From positions 2,232,001 through 2,296,000 of the forward strand of contig NZ_CCSF01000001.1 of the NCBI RefSeq assembly GCF_000756775.1: a stretch of DNA of 64,000 nucleotides. Reading direction: 5' to 3'. Each line of letters begins with the position of its first letter. Position 1 is the stretch's first letter. A program made the position numbers and the translations under genes. This document shows, one piece after another, positions 56,243-64,000 of this stretch. The DNA comes from Pseudomonas saudiphocaensis (lineage in GTDB: Bacteria > Pseudomonadota > Gammaproteobacteria > Pseudomonadales > Pseudomonadaceae). The notes beneath the pieces were generated by a model. The model saw only the letters and a program-made list of their open reading frames with translations. It had not been told where the DNA came from and made no database searches.

Positions 56243-57250
56243 TTACCTCCAGCCGGCGCGGTCCATCAGCCGAATGGCTTCAGCCTGGCGCTTGCCGGCG
56301 ACTTCAACCGGAATGGTGTCAGCCTTGAACTCGCCCCAGGAAGCCACTTCCGCAGACGGCTTCACGTTCGGATTGGCGGGGAATTCCATATTGGCATCGG
56401 CAAAAATGCTTTGCGCTTCGGGCGTGGTCATCCACTCCACCAGCTTGCGCGCCGCATCAGGGTTCGGTGCATGTTTGGTCAAGCCAATACCGGACAGGTT
56501 GACGTGAACGCCACGGTCTTCCTGATTCGGCCAGAACAGCTTGGCTTTCAGATCCGGCTTCTGCTTGTGCAGACGCCCAAAGTAATAGGTATTGACGATG
56601 CCGACATCGCACTGCCCGGCGTCGACGGCCTGGATCAGGGCGGTGTCATCGGCAAAAACGTCAGTGGCCAGGTTGCCTACCCAGCTTTGGATGATTTCCT
56701 CGGTCTTCTCCGCGCCATGGGTTTCAATCATGGTGGCAGTCAGCGATTGGTTGTAGACCTTCTTGCTGGTCCGCAGGCACAGACGACCATCCCAGCGCTC
56801 GTCGGCCAGGGCTTCATAAGTGGTCAGCTCGCCGTCTTCGACGCGCTCGGGGGAATAGACGATGGTACGTGCACGCAGCGACAGGCCGGTCCAGGCATCG
56901 TTGGAGGAACGATACTGGGCGGGAATACTGTCTTTTACCTGCTGGGAGTTCATCGGCTGCAGGATGCCCATCTGCTCGGCCTGCCAGAGGTTGCCGCCAT
57001 CGACGGTCAGCAGCAGGTCGGCGGGGGTATTGGCGCCTTCGGCCTTGATCCGCGCCATCAGCGGCGCTTCCTTGTCAGTGATGAACTTGACCTTCACACC
57101 GGTCTTTTCGGTGTAGGCATCGAATACGGGCTTGATCAACTCGTCGATACGCGAGGAGTAGACCACTACTTCCTCGGCGGCCTGTACGGCGCCGGACAGC
57201 GCCGTTGTGAGCGCTACAGCGGCGGCGAGTAGAGCTTTGCGTGCCTGCAT
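56243..57250 (-). CDS. Periplasmic Fe(III)-binding protein, FbpA-like
   Basis: 335-residue precursor with a signal peptide cut near AVQAAEE (about residue 25). The opening [27 protein letters not shown] is that of the ferric-binding transferrin-like family, and the paired tyrosines in [10 protein letters not shown] (near 220) are the usual Fe ligands. [24 protein letters not shown] is also family-typical. It captures free ferric iron for the permease encoded next. A good sigma-70 promoter lies 40 bases upstream. A Fur box is likely from function, but I cannot point to a convincing one. Confidence 0.92.
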   Translation of the reverse strand: MQARKALLAAAVALTTALSGAVQAAEEVVVYSSRIDELIKPVFDAYTEKTGVKVKFITDKEAPLMARIKAEGANTPADLLLTVDGGNLWQAEQMGILQPMNSQQVKDSIPAQYRSSNDAWTGLSLRARTIVYSPERVEDGELTTYEALADERWDGRLCLRTSKKVYNQSLTATMIETHGAEKTEEIIQSWVGNLATDVFADDTALIQAVDAGQCDVGIVNTYYFGRLHKQKPDLKAKLFWPNQEDRGVHVNLSGIGLTKHAPNPDAARKLVEWMTTPEAQSIFADANMEFPANPNVKPSAEVASWGEFKADTIPVEVAGKRQAEAIRLMDRAGWR

Positions 57251-57289
57251 GAATCAGCCTCTCTTTTATGGCTCGATTGAAGAGGCCAA

Positions 57290-57318
57290 ATAGTAGTAGT
57301 TTTCATTTCGCTTCTCAA
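57290..57318 (-). promoter_or_regulatory. Sigma-70 promoter of the iron-binding protein gene
   Basis: On the minus strand TTGAGA (57318-57313), a 17-base spacer and TACTAT (57295-57290). Both hexamers match four of six consensus positions at ideal spacing, 40 bases before the ATG. The spacer and -10 are AT-rich, a usual place for Fur control, but no clear Fur palindrome is present. Confidence 0.55.
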
Positions 57319-57362
57319 CGCGACATTTTGTGCCAAATCAAGTCCAGGCCAAAAATCTGAAT

Positions 57363-58586
57363 TCAGGGCCTCGCCAGTTCGGGCAGGTCCCCCGAAAGGC
57401 CCAGCGCCTGGCGCACGAACAGCGCCTTCGCCTGCGGCAGCGCCTCGACGCCTTTCAGCCCGGCGTTGCGTAGCCAGCGCAACGGCAGGGCATCGGCCTG
57501 GAACAGTCGCTCGAAACTCTCCATGGCGGCCATCATCGCCAGGTTGTGCGGCATTCGCCGACGCTCGAAGCGCGCCAGCACACGCGGATCGCCGGGGCTC
57601 ATGCCTCGCTGCAGCGCCGCGAGCAGCACCTCGGCCAGTACCGCAGCATCCAGCAGGCCGAGGTTGACCCCCTGCCCGGCCAACGGGTGGATGGTGTGCG
57701 CGGCATCGCCGATCAGCGCCAGCCCGGGTTCCACGTAACGCTTGGCGTGGCGCTGGCGTAGCGGAATGCACAGCCGTGGATCGACCTCCAGCACCTCGCC
57801 CAGCCGCTCCTCAAAGGCACGCCCAAGCGCCTGACGGAAGTCCTCGTCGCCCAGCGCCATCAGCCGCTGCGCCTCGGGCTCGGTGGTGGACCAGACAATG
57901 GAGCACCAGTGTTCGTCAGCGTCGCGCTGCAGGGGTAGGAAGGCCAGCGGGCCATCGTCTGTGAAGCGCTGCCAGGCCGTGCGCTGATGGGGCTCGGCGC
58001 AACGCACGCTGGTGACAATAGCGTGGTGCAGGTAATCCCACTCACGAGTGTCACAGCCGGCCAAGCGCCGTACCGCCGAATTCGCGCCGTCGGCTGCAAC
58101 CAGCAGCCCGGTACTCAGCTGCTGGCCGCCAGCAAGGGTCAGGTGCCAGCCGGCGTCGTCCCGATGCAGCTGTTCCAGACGCGCTCCAGCGATCAGCTCT
58201 ACCGAGCCGCGGGCCTTGAGCGCCTCCAGCAGCGCATCCTGCACCACCCGGTTCTCGACGATATGGCCGAGCACTTCGGCATGTACCGAAGCAGCGGAAA
58301 AATGGATCTGCCCAGTACCGGAGCCATCCCACACACGCATTTCGCTGTAGGGACTTGCGCGGCGGCGAACGATACCCGACCAGGCACCGACGCGTTCGAG
58401 TATGCGCTGGCTGGCAGCGGACAGTGCGCTTACGCGGGGTTCGAAAGGGTCGGATGGAGCGAAGGCTTGCGGTTCAAGCGGCCCGGCATCAATCAGGCGA
58501 ATGTTCAGCCCGCACTCCTGCAGCGCCAGTGCCAGCGTGCTGCCGACCATCCCCGCGCCCACGATGATGAGGTCCGCTTGCATCAT
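57363..58586 (-). CDS. UbiH/UbiI/VisC-family FAD monooxygenase (ubiquinone hydroxylase)
   Basis: 407 residues. N-terminal FAD motif IVGAGMVGSTLALAL, the DG motif VAADGANSAVRRLAG (near 170) and the second FAD motif LIGDAAHTIHPLAGQGVNLGLLD (near 290) are all present. It belongs to the UbiH/I/F group that hydroxylates the ubiquinone ring, and its position next to ubiH and pepP matches the visC/ubiI-type gene of P. aeruginosa. Two adjacent ATGs are possible; AGGAG serves either. A BIME-like REP pair separates it from ubiH. Confidence 0.9.
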   Translation of the reverse strand: MMQADLIIVGAGMVGSTLALALQECGLNIRLIDAGPLEPQAFAPSDPFEPRVSALSAASQRILERVGAWSGIVRRRASPYSEMRVWDGSGTGQIHFSAASVHAEVLGHIVENRVVQDALLEALKARGSVELIAGARLEQLHRDDAGWHLTLAGGQQLSTGLLVAADGANSAVRRLAGCDTREWDYLHHAIVTSVRCAEPHQRTAWQRFTDDGPLAFLPLQRDADEHWCSIVWSTTEPEAQRLMALGDEDFRQALGRAFEERLGEVLEVDPRLCIPLRQRHAKRYVEPGLALIGDAAHTIHPLAGQGVNLGLLDAAVLAEVLLAALQRGMSPGDPRVLARFERRRMPHNLAMMAAMESFERLFQADALPLRWLRNAGLKGVEALPQAKALFVRQALGLSGDLPELARP

Positions 58587-58709
58587 TCTCTCCTGCGAGT
58601 TTTCAACGATCTGCGAAAAGGCCAGTTCCAGTTATGTGATGGCACGACCCTGTCTTTATATGAAAGCGCGCGGGCAGCCCTCGAAGGCCTGACAGGCGCA
58701 TCGCACCCC

Positions 58710-58777
58710 GTGGGAGCGAATTCATTCGCGAGCTTTCAGCATCGCCACATAACAGCTGCGGACAAGTCCGCTCCTAC
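58710..58777. repeat. REP pair between ubiH and the UbiI-type gene
   Basis: GTGGGAGCGAATTCATTCGC (from 58710) and GCGGACAAGTCCGCTCCTAC (58758-58777) are two different short palindromes, each carrying the GGGAGC or GCTCC-TAC flank of Pseudomonas REPs, in inverted arrangement within a 241-base gap inside a same-strand gene series. Confidence 0.75.
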
Positions 58778-58827
58778 AAAAGCCGAACAGCGGCTCCTCA
58801 TATCACGGTGCATCTTGAACAGCGAGT

Positions 58828-60006
58828 TCAGCTTTCCCGCGCGCCCAGCCCCATGGCCTGGCGGGCAAACCAGCCCTTGGCCGGAGGCAGCAGGTCCAGC
58901 GCCAGCAGACCCAAATTGCGCCCTGCCCTGATCAGCGAGCTGGGCTCACCGAACAGGCGCGTCAAACGATCGGAAAAACCCACGGTCAGGTGCTGATCAA
59001 GATGCTGGCGGCGCTGATATTCCTGAAGCACGGCCAAATCCCCCGGTGCCGCGCCGCTACCCAGCAGGGTCGCGGCCAGCACGTCGGCATCGCGTAGCGA
59101 CAGGTTGTAACCCTGGCCCGCGATCGGGTGGAGGCTATGGGCGGCGTTGCCCAGCACCACCAGTCCACTGCGCACCTGCTCGGCCGCTTCAACCAGCGCC
59201 AGTGGGTAGAGATGCCGCGCGCCTACCTGCTGAAAGCCACCCAGGCGATAGCCAAAGGCCTGCTGTAGCTCATCGAGAAACTGCGCTTCGTTCAGGGCTA
59301 CCAGCCGTGCCGCATCCGCGTGCGAACGACTCCAGATCAGTGCGCAGCGGTTATCACGCACCGGCAGCAGTGCCATCGGGCCGTCGTCGGTGAAGCGCTC
59401 GAATGCGTGACCGCCGTGAGGCTTGCCGGGCGTCACATTGGCGATCAGCGCGGTTTGTCCGTAAGGCGTGTGCTTGACGGCGACGCCGAGCTGCTCGCGC
59501 AATGCCGAGCGACCGCCGTCTGCAAGCACCGCCAGATCGCATTCAAGCTGACTGCCATCAGTCAGAGTCAGTTGCCAGCCATCAACGGTGGGCTGCATAC
59601 GCGCCACTTCCGCAGGACAATGGCGCTGCACCACCTCGTCGTCCAGCGCCTGCCACAGGCAATGGCCGATCCAGGCGTTTTCCACCACATAACCCAGCGC
59701 CGGCACCTGCTCGGTTTGCGCATCCAGGCGGGTGGCGCCCGCGCGACCACGGTCGGAAACCTGAATATGGGTGATAGGTTCAGCACGCTCGGCAATCTGC
59801 TCCCAGACGCCCAGGCGCTGATAGATCAGCCGGGTGCCGTAGGACAGCGCCGTGGAGCGTGCGTCGTAGCTGGGCTGATACTCGTTACCCGGAGCAAATG
59901 GCTCGATCAGCAGGATGCTCCAACCGCGCTGTTTGGCGCCCTGTTGCAATGCCTGAGCCAGACTGGCGCCAACCAGCCCGCCGCCGATGATCGCCAGTAC
60001 GCTCAT
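58828..60006 (-). CDS. ubiH: 2-octaprenyl-6-methoxyphenol hydroxylase UbiH
   Basis: 392-residue FAD monooxygenase of ubiquinone synthesis. FAD motif IIGGGLVGASLAQAL at the N-terminus, DG motif VLADGGRSALREQLG (near 165) and VLGNAAHSLHPIAGQGYNLSLRDADVLA (near 280). Closer to UbiH than its neighbour by the Asn in GNAAHS and by position directly after pepP (3-base gap). Membrane-peripheral, acting with the Ubi complex. pepP-ubiH-ubiI linkage is conserved in gamma-proteobacteria. Confidence 0.95.
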   Translation of the reverse strand: MSVLAIIGGGLVGASLAQALQQGAKQRGWSILLIEPFAPGNEYQPSYDARSTALSYGTRLIYQRLGVWEQIAERAEPITHIQVSDRGRAGATRLDAQTEQVPALGYVVENAWIGHCLWQALDDEVVQRHCPAEVARMQPTVDGWQLTLTDGSQLECDLAVLADGGRSALREQLGVAVKHTPYGQTALIANVTPGKPHGGHAFERFTDDGPMALLPVRDNRCALIWSRSHADAARLVALNEAQFLDELQQAFGYRLGGFQQVGARHLYPLALVEAAEQVRSGLVVLGNAAHSLHPIAGQGYNLSLRDADVLAATLLGSGAAPGDLAVLQEYQRRQHLDQHLTVGFSDRLTRLFGEPSSLIRAGRNLGLLALDLLPPAKGWFARQAMGLGARES

Positions 60007-60009
60007 GAC

Positions 60010-61341
60010 TCAGGCTTCCTCGTGCGCGGCAGCCATCAGCGCCTCGATTTCGGCGACGCTCTTGGGCACACCGCCGGTGAGGATTTCACAGCCGGTCTTG
60101 GTGACCACCACATCATCCTCGATGCGCACGCCGATGCCGCGCCATTTTTTCGCCACCAGCAGATTGTCCGCCGCGATATAGATGCCCGGCTCGACGGTCA
60201 TCGCCATGCCGGGCTCGAGCACACGCCATTCGCCGCCAACCTTGTAGTCGCCGACGTCATGCACATCCATTCCCAGCCAGTGACCGGCCCGGTGCATATA
60301 AAAGGGTTTGTAGGCCTCGCTGGCGATCAGCTCGTCCACCTCGCCCTGCAGCAGACCCAGCCTTACCAGGCCGGCGGTGATGACTCGCACGGTAGCCTCG
60401 TGCGCCTCGTTCCAGTGGCGACCAGGGGCAATGAACTTGAAGGCTTCTTCATTGGCGGCCAGCACCAGCTCATAGATCGCCTTCTGTTCCGGCGAAAACT
60501 TGCCGTTGACCGGAAAGGTGCGGGTGATGTCGCTGGCGTAGCAGTCGATCTCGCAGCCGGCATCGATCAAGACCAGATCACCGTCCTTGAGCGGTGCATC
60601 ATTCTCGCGGTAGTGCAAAATGCAGGCATTGCGGCCCGCCGCGACAATGGAACCATAGGCCGGCATCTTCGCCCCGCCCTTGCGGAATTCGTAGTCCAGC
60701 TCGGCTTCCAAATGATATTCGAACAGCCCGGCGCGACTGGCCTGCATGGCGCGGATATGCGCACGGGCGGAAATCTCCGCCGCGTGCTTCATCACCTTCA
60801 CCTCGCTGCCCGACTTGTACAGACGCATGTCGTGCAGCAGGTGGTCGAGGGCGACAAATTCATTGGGCGGCTGCGCGCCCTGGCGAACCTTGGCACGGAT
60901 GGTCTTGATCCACTCCATCAGGCGGTGATCAAAAGCTTCGTTGGTGCCGATGGCGTAGTAGACACGCGAACGGCCCTCGATCAGGCCTGGCAAAATGTCG
61001 TCGATGTCGCCGATGGGGAAGGCGTCGTCCGCGCCGTATTCGCTAATTGCACCGTCTTGCCCGGCACGTAGGCCATCCCAGAGTTCGCGCTCAGGATCGC
61101 GCTCGCGGCAGAACAGCACATACTCGCCGTGCTCACGCCCCGGAATCAGTGCAATTACGGCTTCCGGCTCGGGGAAGCCGGAGAGGTACTGGAAGTCACT
61201 GTCCTGACGGTAGACATGCTCGACGTCGCGATTGCGGATATACACCGGCGCCGCCGGCAGGATGGCAATACTGTCGGGTTCCATCTGCTCCATCAGCGCC
61301 TTGCGACGGCGGGCGTATTCCGATTTCGGGATGCGAGTCAT
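60010..61341 (-). CDS. pepP: Xaa-Pro aminopeptidase
   Basis: 443-residue dinuclear-metal pita-bread peptidase releasing N-terminal residues before proline. Metal ligands are visible: D in VLIDAGCEIDCYASDITRTFP (near 260), H in YMHRAGHWLGMDVHDVGDY (near 355), E in AMTVEPGIYIA (near 385) and E in GIGVRIEDDVVVT (near 408). Length matches E. coli PepP (441). Starts 15 bases after the ygfB stop and runs into ubiH, giving the conserved ygfB-pepP-ubiH-ubiI unit. Confidence 0.97.
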   Translation of the reverse strand: MTRIPKSEYARRRKALMEQMEPDSIAILPAAPVYIRNRDVEHVYRQDSDFQYLSGFPEPEAVIALIPGREHGEYVLFCRERDPERELWDGLRAGQDGAISEYGADDAFPIGDIDDILPGLIEGRSRVYYAIGTNEAFDHRLMEWIKTIRAKVRQGAQPPNEFVALDHLLHDMRLYKSGSEVKVMKHAAEISARAHIRAMQASRAGLFEYHLEAELDYEFRKGGAKMPAYGSIVAAGRNACILHYRENDAPLKDGDLVLIDAGCEIDCYASDITRTFPVNGKFSPEQKAIYELVLAANEEAFKFIAPGRHWNEAHEATVRVITAGLVRLGLLQGEVDELIASEAYKPFYMHRAGHWLGMDVHDVGDYKVGGEWRVLEPGMAMTVEPGIYIAADNLLVAKKWRGIGVRIEDDVVVTKTGCEILTGGVPKSVAEIEALMAAAHEEA

Positions 61342-61356
61342 AGGCGAGTGCGGTCC

Positions 61357-61911
61357 TTAATGCAGGGAAGGTTTGGCCGTCGGCGCCAGCGGCTTGGCAC
61401 ATTCGGCGAACAGCAGCAGCGGCGCGACACGCAGGTACTCCATCACCTCCATGTAATCACTTTCACCATCCTCGGACTCTTCCAGCCCACCCTGCACCTG
61501 AGCAATGGCGGCCATGTCCTGCAGCACTTCCATGGCTTCGGCGCTCAGCGCCCGGTCACCGGCGATCAGCCCGAAACCGGCGAGAAAGCTCTGGCACCAC
61601 TGCCCCAGCGCCAGTGCGCGCTCGGCCAGCGGCGCATCGTCGGAAGGCAACAGCATGACGATGGCGATATCGTCGCCGGCCAGCTCTCCCTTGACCATTT
61701 CCTGCAAGCCGATCAGGGCTTGGCGCACCGACTCCTCAGGCTCGCCACCGAGCAGTTCGCCGGCATCGTGCAGCCAGGCGTCGATGTCGAAACCGGCTCC
61801 GGCACAGCTGCGGCCAAGCAGCAAACCATGCAGTTCGGCGGGGGTAACAGCCAGTGGAGTGTTGGCCAACAATGTGGCGAAGGCAGCATAAGGCGAGTTC
61901 TGAATGGGCAT
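61357..61911 (-). CDS. ygfB: UPF0149/YgfB-family protein
   Basis: 184 residues, helical and acidic, with the family stretches [15 protein letters not shown] (near 24), [15 protein letters not shown] (near 108) and the C-terminal [14 protein letters not shown]. The P. aeruginosa YgfB affects ampDh3 expression and beta-lactam resistance (established, from memory). No catalytic site is known. First gene of the pepP-ubiH unit, divergent from the TIGR02449/zapA genes by 124 bases. Confidence 0.92.
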   Translation of the reverse strand: MPIQNSPYAAFATLLANTPLAVTPAELHGLLLGRSCAGAGFDIDAWLHDAGELLGGEPEESVRQALIGLQEMVKGELAGDDIAIVMLLPSDDAPLAERALALGQWCQSFLAGFGLIAGDRALSAEAMEVLQDMAAIAQVQGGLEESEDGESDYMEVMEYLRVAPLLLFAECAKPLAPTAKPSLH

Positions 61912-62035
61912 TGGCAGCTAGGCGCACCGCGGCGCTAATGTCTAGAATGAAGGCCTAGTATCCTAGCACCGGCGAACGAGCCAAGACCATCGAAGCGAGT
62001 CCCGCCGGCATTCGCCTCAATCATCTGGATATCCC

Positions 62036-62245
62036 ATGGAAGACGCCGATCTGCAATTGCTGAGCACCCGGCTGGAGCAGCTGATTCAGCACCTCGAGCA
62101 GTTGAAAGTACAGAATCGCCTGCTGCTGCACAGTGAACAGGCGTGGCGCGAGGAACGCGCTCAACTGATTGAAAAGAACGAAATGGCCCGCGTGAAGGTC
62201 GAATCCATGATTTCGCGCCTGAAAGCTCTGGAGCAGGACTCATGA
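62036..62245 (+). CDS. TIGR02449-family small coiled-coil protein (ZapB-like size)
   Basis: 69 residues, almost entirely a heptad-patterned coiled coil (LSTRLEQLIQHLEQLKVQNRLLL...). It matches the TIGR02449 family that regularly precedes zapA in pseudomonads. A cell-division partner role like ZapB is suggested by size, coiled coil and position but not shown. Its stop overlaps the zapA start by 4 bases (ATGA). Confidence 0.88.
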   Translation: MEDADLQLLSTRLEQLIQHLEQLKVQNRLLLHSEQAWREERAQLIEKNEMARVKVESMISRLKALEQDS

Positions 62246-62553
62246 ACCAGCCGAACACCGTTACCGTGCATATCCTCGACAAGGAGTACTGCATCTCCTG
62301 TCCGCCAGAGGAGCGCAGCAACCTGGAAGGTGCCGCGAGCTACCTTGACCGCAAGATGCGGGAAATTCGCAGCAGCGGAAAAGTCATAGGCGCCGACCGC
62401 ATTGCGGTAATGGCTGCGCTGAACATCACTCACGAACTGCTGCACAAGCATGACCGCCTGGACGCCGAGGCCAACAGCGCCCGCGAGCATGTGCGCACGC
62501 TGCTTGAGCGCGTCGACAGCGCATTGGCCGACCAGAACAGCTCAGGCAACTGA
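62242..62553 (+). CDS. zapA: Cell division protein ZapA
   Basis: 103 residues (E. coli ZapA 109). N-terminal beta part with VTVHILDKEYCISCPPEE and LDRKMREIR, then a C-terminal coiled coil (ITHELLHKHDRLDAEANSAREHVRTLLERV). It tetramerises and bundles FtsZ filaments at the division site. Followed within 40 bases by the 6S RNA gene and then fau, the widely conserved zapA-ssrS-fau arrangement. Confidence 0.95.
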   Translation: MNQPNTVTVHILDKEYCISCPPEERSNLEGAASYLDRKMREIRSSGKVIGADRIAVMAALNITHELLHKHDRLDAEANSAREHVRTLLERVDSALADQNSSGN

Positions 62554-62580
62554 CGAACGGTTCACATATTGCGCTATAAT
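62551..62580 (+). promoter_or_regulatory. Promoter of 6S RNA
   Basis: Perfect -10 TATAAT at 62575-62580 with TGACGA (62551-62556) as a weak -35 at 18 bases. A transcription start near 62587 is predicted. Confidence 0.7.
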
Positions 62581-62587
62581 CCCCGCA

Positions 62588-62770
62588 CCTCCCTGGCATG
62601 TTTGCCAGTCGGCGAAGACCCTCTCCCGATAAGCAACAACCTGGAGGCTACATGTGGTGCCGGTGTGCATGTCCGCCTGACGGAAAGCCTTAAGGTATCC
62701 TGTAGTCGCCACCTTGAACTCTCGGGTTCAAGGGCCTACGCGGGCAGCGGCATGCTGGGGAGTCTTTTTT
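62588..62770 (+). ncRNA. ssrS: 6S RNA
   Basis: About 183-base RNA that binds sigma-70 RNA polymerase in stationary phase by mimicking an open promoter. Recognised from its location between zapA and fau, the conserved closing-stem and bulge sequences (CACCTCCCTGGCATG, GAAGACCCTCTCCCGATAAG, GGTGCCGGTGTGCATGTCCG, GGTTCAAGGGCCTACG) and a terminal T-run at 62765-62770. The 5' and 3' ends are estimated. Confidence 0.92.
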
Positions 62771-62771
62771 C

Positions 62772-63398
62772 ATGAACATCGCCGAAGGCCTTTCGCGCCC
62801 GGCACTGCGCAGACTGTTGCGACAGAAGCGCCGTAATCTTTCCCCCCTTCAACAGCGCATTGCCGCACAAGGACTTTATCGCCAGCTGGCACAGCATCCG
62901 CTGTTTCGTCGCGCACGACATATCGCTCTGTACCTGCCCAACGATGGCGAAATCGACCCTCGGCCTTTGCTACATGCCGCTCAGAGAATGGGCAAGGCCA
63001 CCTATCTTCCGGTATTGAATGCCTGGCCGAGGACCCGCATGGCCTTTCAGCGCATCCTTCCGGGCGAAACCCTGAAGCCCAATCGCTTCGGCATTGCCGA
63101 GCCGCTGTTTTGCCCTGCACGGCAACGACCGGTATGGACGCTGGATATACTGCTCATGCCGCTGGTGGGCTTCGACGAGCACGGCGGACGCCTGGGTATG
63201 GGCGGGGGCTTTTATGATCGCAGCCTGGCGTATCGCTCAAGGCGCAAAAAAAGTCACAAACCGACACTTTTAGGCCTTGCCCATGAATGCCAGAAGGTAG
63301 ATCGCCTGCCGCTGGCCAGCTGGGATGTCGAACTGCAAGCGACGGTGACTGACAGAAGCTGGTACGTGAAACGGGACAGAACGTCCGAAGAGAGGTAG
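62772..63398 (+). CDS. fau: 5-formyltetrahydrofolate cyclo-ligase
   Basis: 208 residues (E. coli YgfA/Fau 182). It converts 5-formyl-THF to 5,10-methenyl-THF with ATP, linking to the folate supply of folA and gcv in this window. The ATP/phosphate motif GRLGMGGGFYDRSLAY is near 138 and the substrate-binding N-terminal RRLLRQKRRNLSPLQQ near 13. The start codon is 2 bases after the 6S RNA T-run, so it is probably read from the 6S transcript. Confidence 0.95.
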   Translation: MNIAEGLSRPALRRLLRQKRRNLSPLQQRIAAQGLYRQLAQHPLFRRARHIALYLPNDGEIDPRPLLHAAQRMGKATYLPVLNAWPRTRMAFQRILPGETLKPNRFGIAEPLFCPARQRPVWTLDILLMPLVGFDEHGGRLGMGGGFYDRSLAYRSRRKKSHKPTLLGLAHECQKVDRLPLASWDVELQATVTDRSWYVKRDRTSEER

Positions 63399-63425
63399 CA
63401 CGCCGCATCCATGCGGCACAGCGGA

Positions 63426-63575
63426 TCAGCGCTGATGGAGTTGCTGGGAATGATTGATAGGGACCTGCGCCGAGTCGTCAGAGCGCTCCCACAGACCCTG
63501 GGTATAGCCCGTGGTAACCACGCCCAGGCCAAACACCAGCACCAGAACCCAAAGAATATCCGGTTTGCGTTTCAT
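63426..63575 (-). CDS. 49-residue membrane-anchored peptide, unknown
   Basis: A basic start (MKRKPD) is followed by one hydrophobic helix (ILWVLVLVFGLGVVTTGYTQ, about 7-26) and a polar tail. GGGAGG lies 9 bases before ATG 63575; the open frame upstream of it is not protein-like. Small proteins of this form are annotated as hypothetical after fau in other pseudomonads. Convergent with fau; a short GCCGCA/TGCGGC hairpin lies between the stops. Confidence 0.72.
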   Translation of the reverse strand: MKRKPDILWVLVLVFGLGVVTTGYTQGLWERSDDSAQVPINHSQQLHQR

Positions 63576-63768
63576 GATTTGTTCGCCTCCCCCTTCAAGG
63601 CGAATAGTCCCTGCCAGGCCGTATCGTTCTAGTTTTAAGCCTGACACCACCACCTCAAGCGCGGCATTCTCCGCTATGCATCCATGCAGTGCAAACACGC
63701 ATTAGGACCGATTGTCGGGGAATTTTGCGTTTGAGAACCTTCCAAGCGAGTAACAGGAAGCAAGTAGC

Positions 63769-64000
63769 ATGCCGTACTGGTTGATGAAGTCCGAACCTGA
63801 CGAATTTTCCATTCGAAATCTCGAACAAATGGGCCGAGCACGCTGGGACGGGGTGCGCAATTATCAGGCCCGCAATTTCCTGCGGGCGATGAACGAGGGA
63901 GACCGATTTTTCTTCTATCACTCCAGCTGTGCAACGCCCGGCATCGCCGGAATCGGCAGCATCGTGCGGACGGCCTATGCAGACCCAACTGCCCTCGATC
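63769..64000 (+). CDS. EVE-domain protein (3' end outside window)
   Basis: First 77 residues visible. The opening YWLMKSEPDEFSI and the following WDGVRNYQARNFLRAM and GDRFFFYHSS are diagnostic of the EVE/PUA-like fold, which binds modified bases in DNA or RNA (known of the family). About 150 residues would be expected in full. AGGAAG precedes the ATG at 63769. The role of bacterial core-genome EVE proteins is not established. Confidence 0.9.
   Translation, partial: MPYWLMKSEPDEFSIRNLEQMGRARWDGVRNYQARNFLRAMNEGDRFFFYHSSCATPGIAGIGSIVRTAYADPTALD

Noticed and set aside
57296-57312. Fur box in the iron-binding protein promoter
   Set aside because: The spacer is AT-rich but matches the 19-base Fur palindrome in too few positions to claim a site.
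59320-61071. 583-codon open frame opposite ubiH and pepP
   Set aside because: Crosses two real genes in antisense; no protein-like pattern.
62569-62775. 68-codon frame between zapA and fau
   Set aside because: Lies wholly within the 6S RNA gene.

Overview
The window is a stretch of chromosome from a Pseudomonas species. The evidence is gene content and order: algB-kinB-ampDh2-dgcH-dsbA-cc4-engB, gcvT-gcvH-gcvP next to an iron ABC transporter, visC/ubiI-ubiH-pepP-ygfB-zapA-6S RNA-fau, and a separate pstS followed by pstC-pstA-pstB-phoU. It also contains the genus-typical REP palindromes (GTAGGAGCGAGC...) and GTAGGGTGGAT palindromes. The DNA is GC-rich and dense with ordinary core genes. I see no prophage, insertion sequence, CRISPR array, tRNA or rRNA. 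The species cannot be fixed from the sequence alone; the combination suggests the mendocina/stutzeri/pseudoalcaligenes side of the genus (inference).

Layout. 1-1368: the end of a polyamine-type ABC importer (two permeases, the first cut by the window edge). 1588-7967: ilvD, two purine-type NCS2 permeases, a small phosphodiesterase and folA. 8054-10915: an uncharacterised DUF2868 membrane protein/DUF3482 GTPase pair. 10916-11372: a repeat-filled gap. 11373-18509: phosphate uptake and Pho control (phoU, pstB, pstA, pstC, pstS) with PhoB boxes before both pstS and pstC. 18575-23037: a cysteine hydrolase, a thioesterase, an AEC transporter, a chemoreceptor with a multi-TM sensor, and a small membrane protein. 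23184-31922: recC-recB-recD. 32161-39035: a Na/Pi cotransporter, a TAXI-type TRAP transporter and a fused SpmA/SpmB membrane protein. 39110-40305: a candidate GGA-rich small RNA and three small stress-type or unknown proteins. 40580-49774: algB/kinB and the convergent operon dsbA-exonuclease/phosphatase-dgcH-ampDh2, then cytochrome c4 and engB. 49920-57250: glycine cleavage system and iron ABC transporter. 57363-64000: two ubiquinone-type hydroxylases, pepP, ygfB, zapA, 6S RNA, fau, a 49-aa membrane peptide and an EVE-domain protein cut by the window end.

How the parts work together: one thread is nutrient capture (phosphate, iron, purines, polyamine, a TRAP substrate). In four transcription units a stable hairpin follows the first gene or genes (pstS, TAXI binding protein, iron binding protein, gcvH), which would let the abundant component be expressed above the rest. 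A second thread is envelope and lifestyle control: AlgB/KinB (alginate, virulence), DgcH (c-di-GMP), AmpDh2 (peptidoglycan) and DsbA. A third is housekeeping: RecBCD repair, EngB, ZapA, 6S RNA, one-carbon metabolism (gcv, folA, fau).

The most interesting unexplained items are a candidate Rsm-like small RNA at 39110-39208, the DUF2868/DUF3482 pair split by a palindromic repeat, the structured RNA elements inside the pst operon, the nested inverted repeat before algB, and the chemoreceptor in an AT-richer patch.
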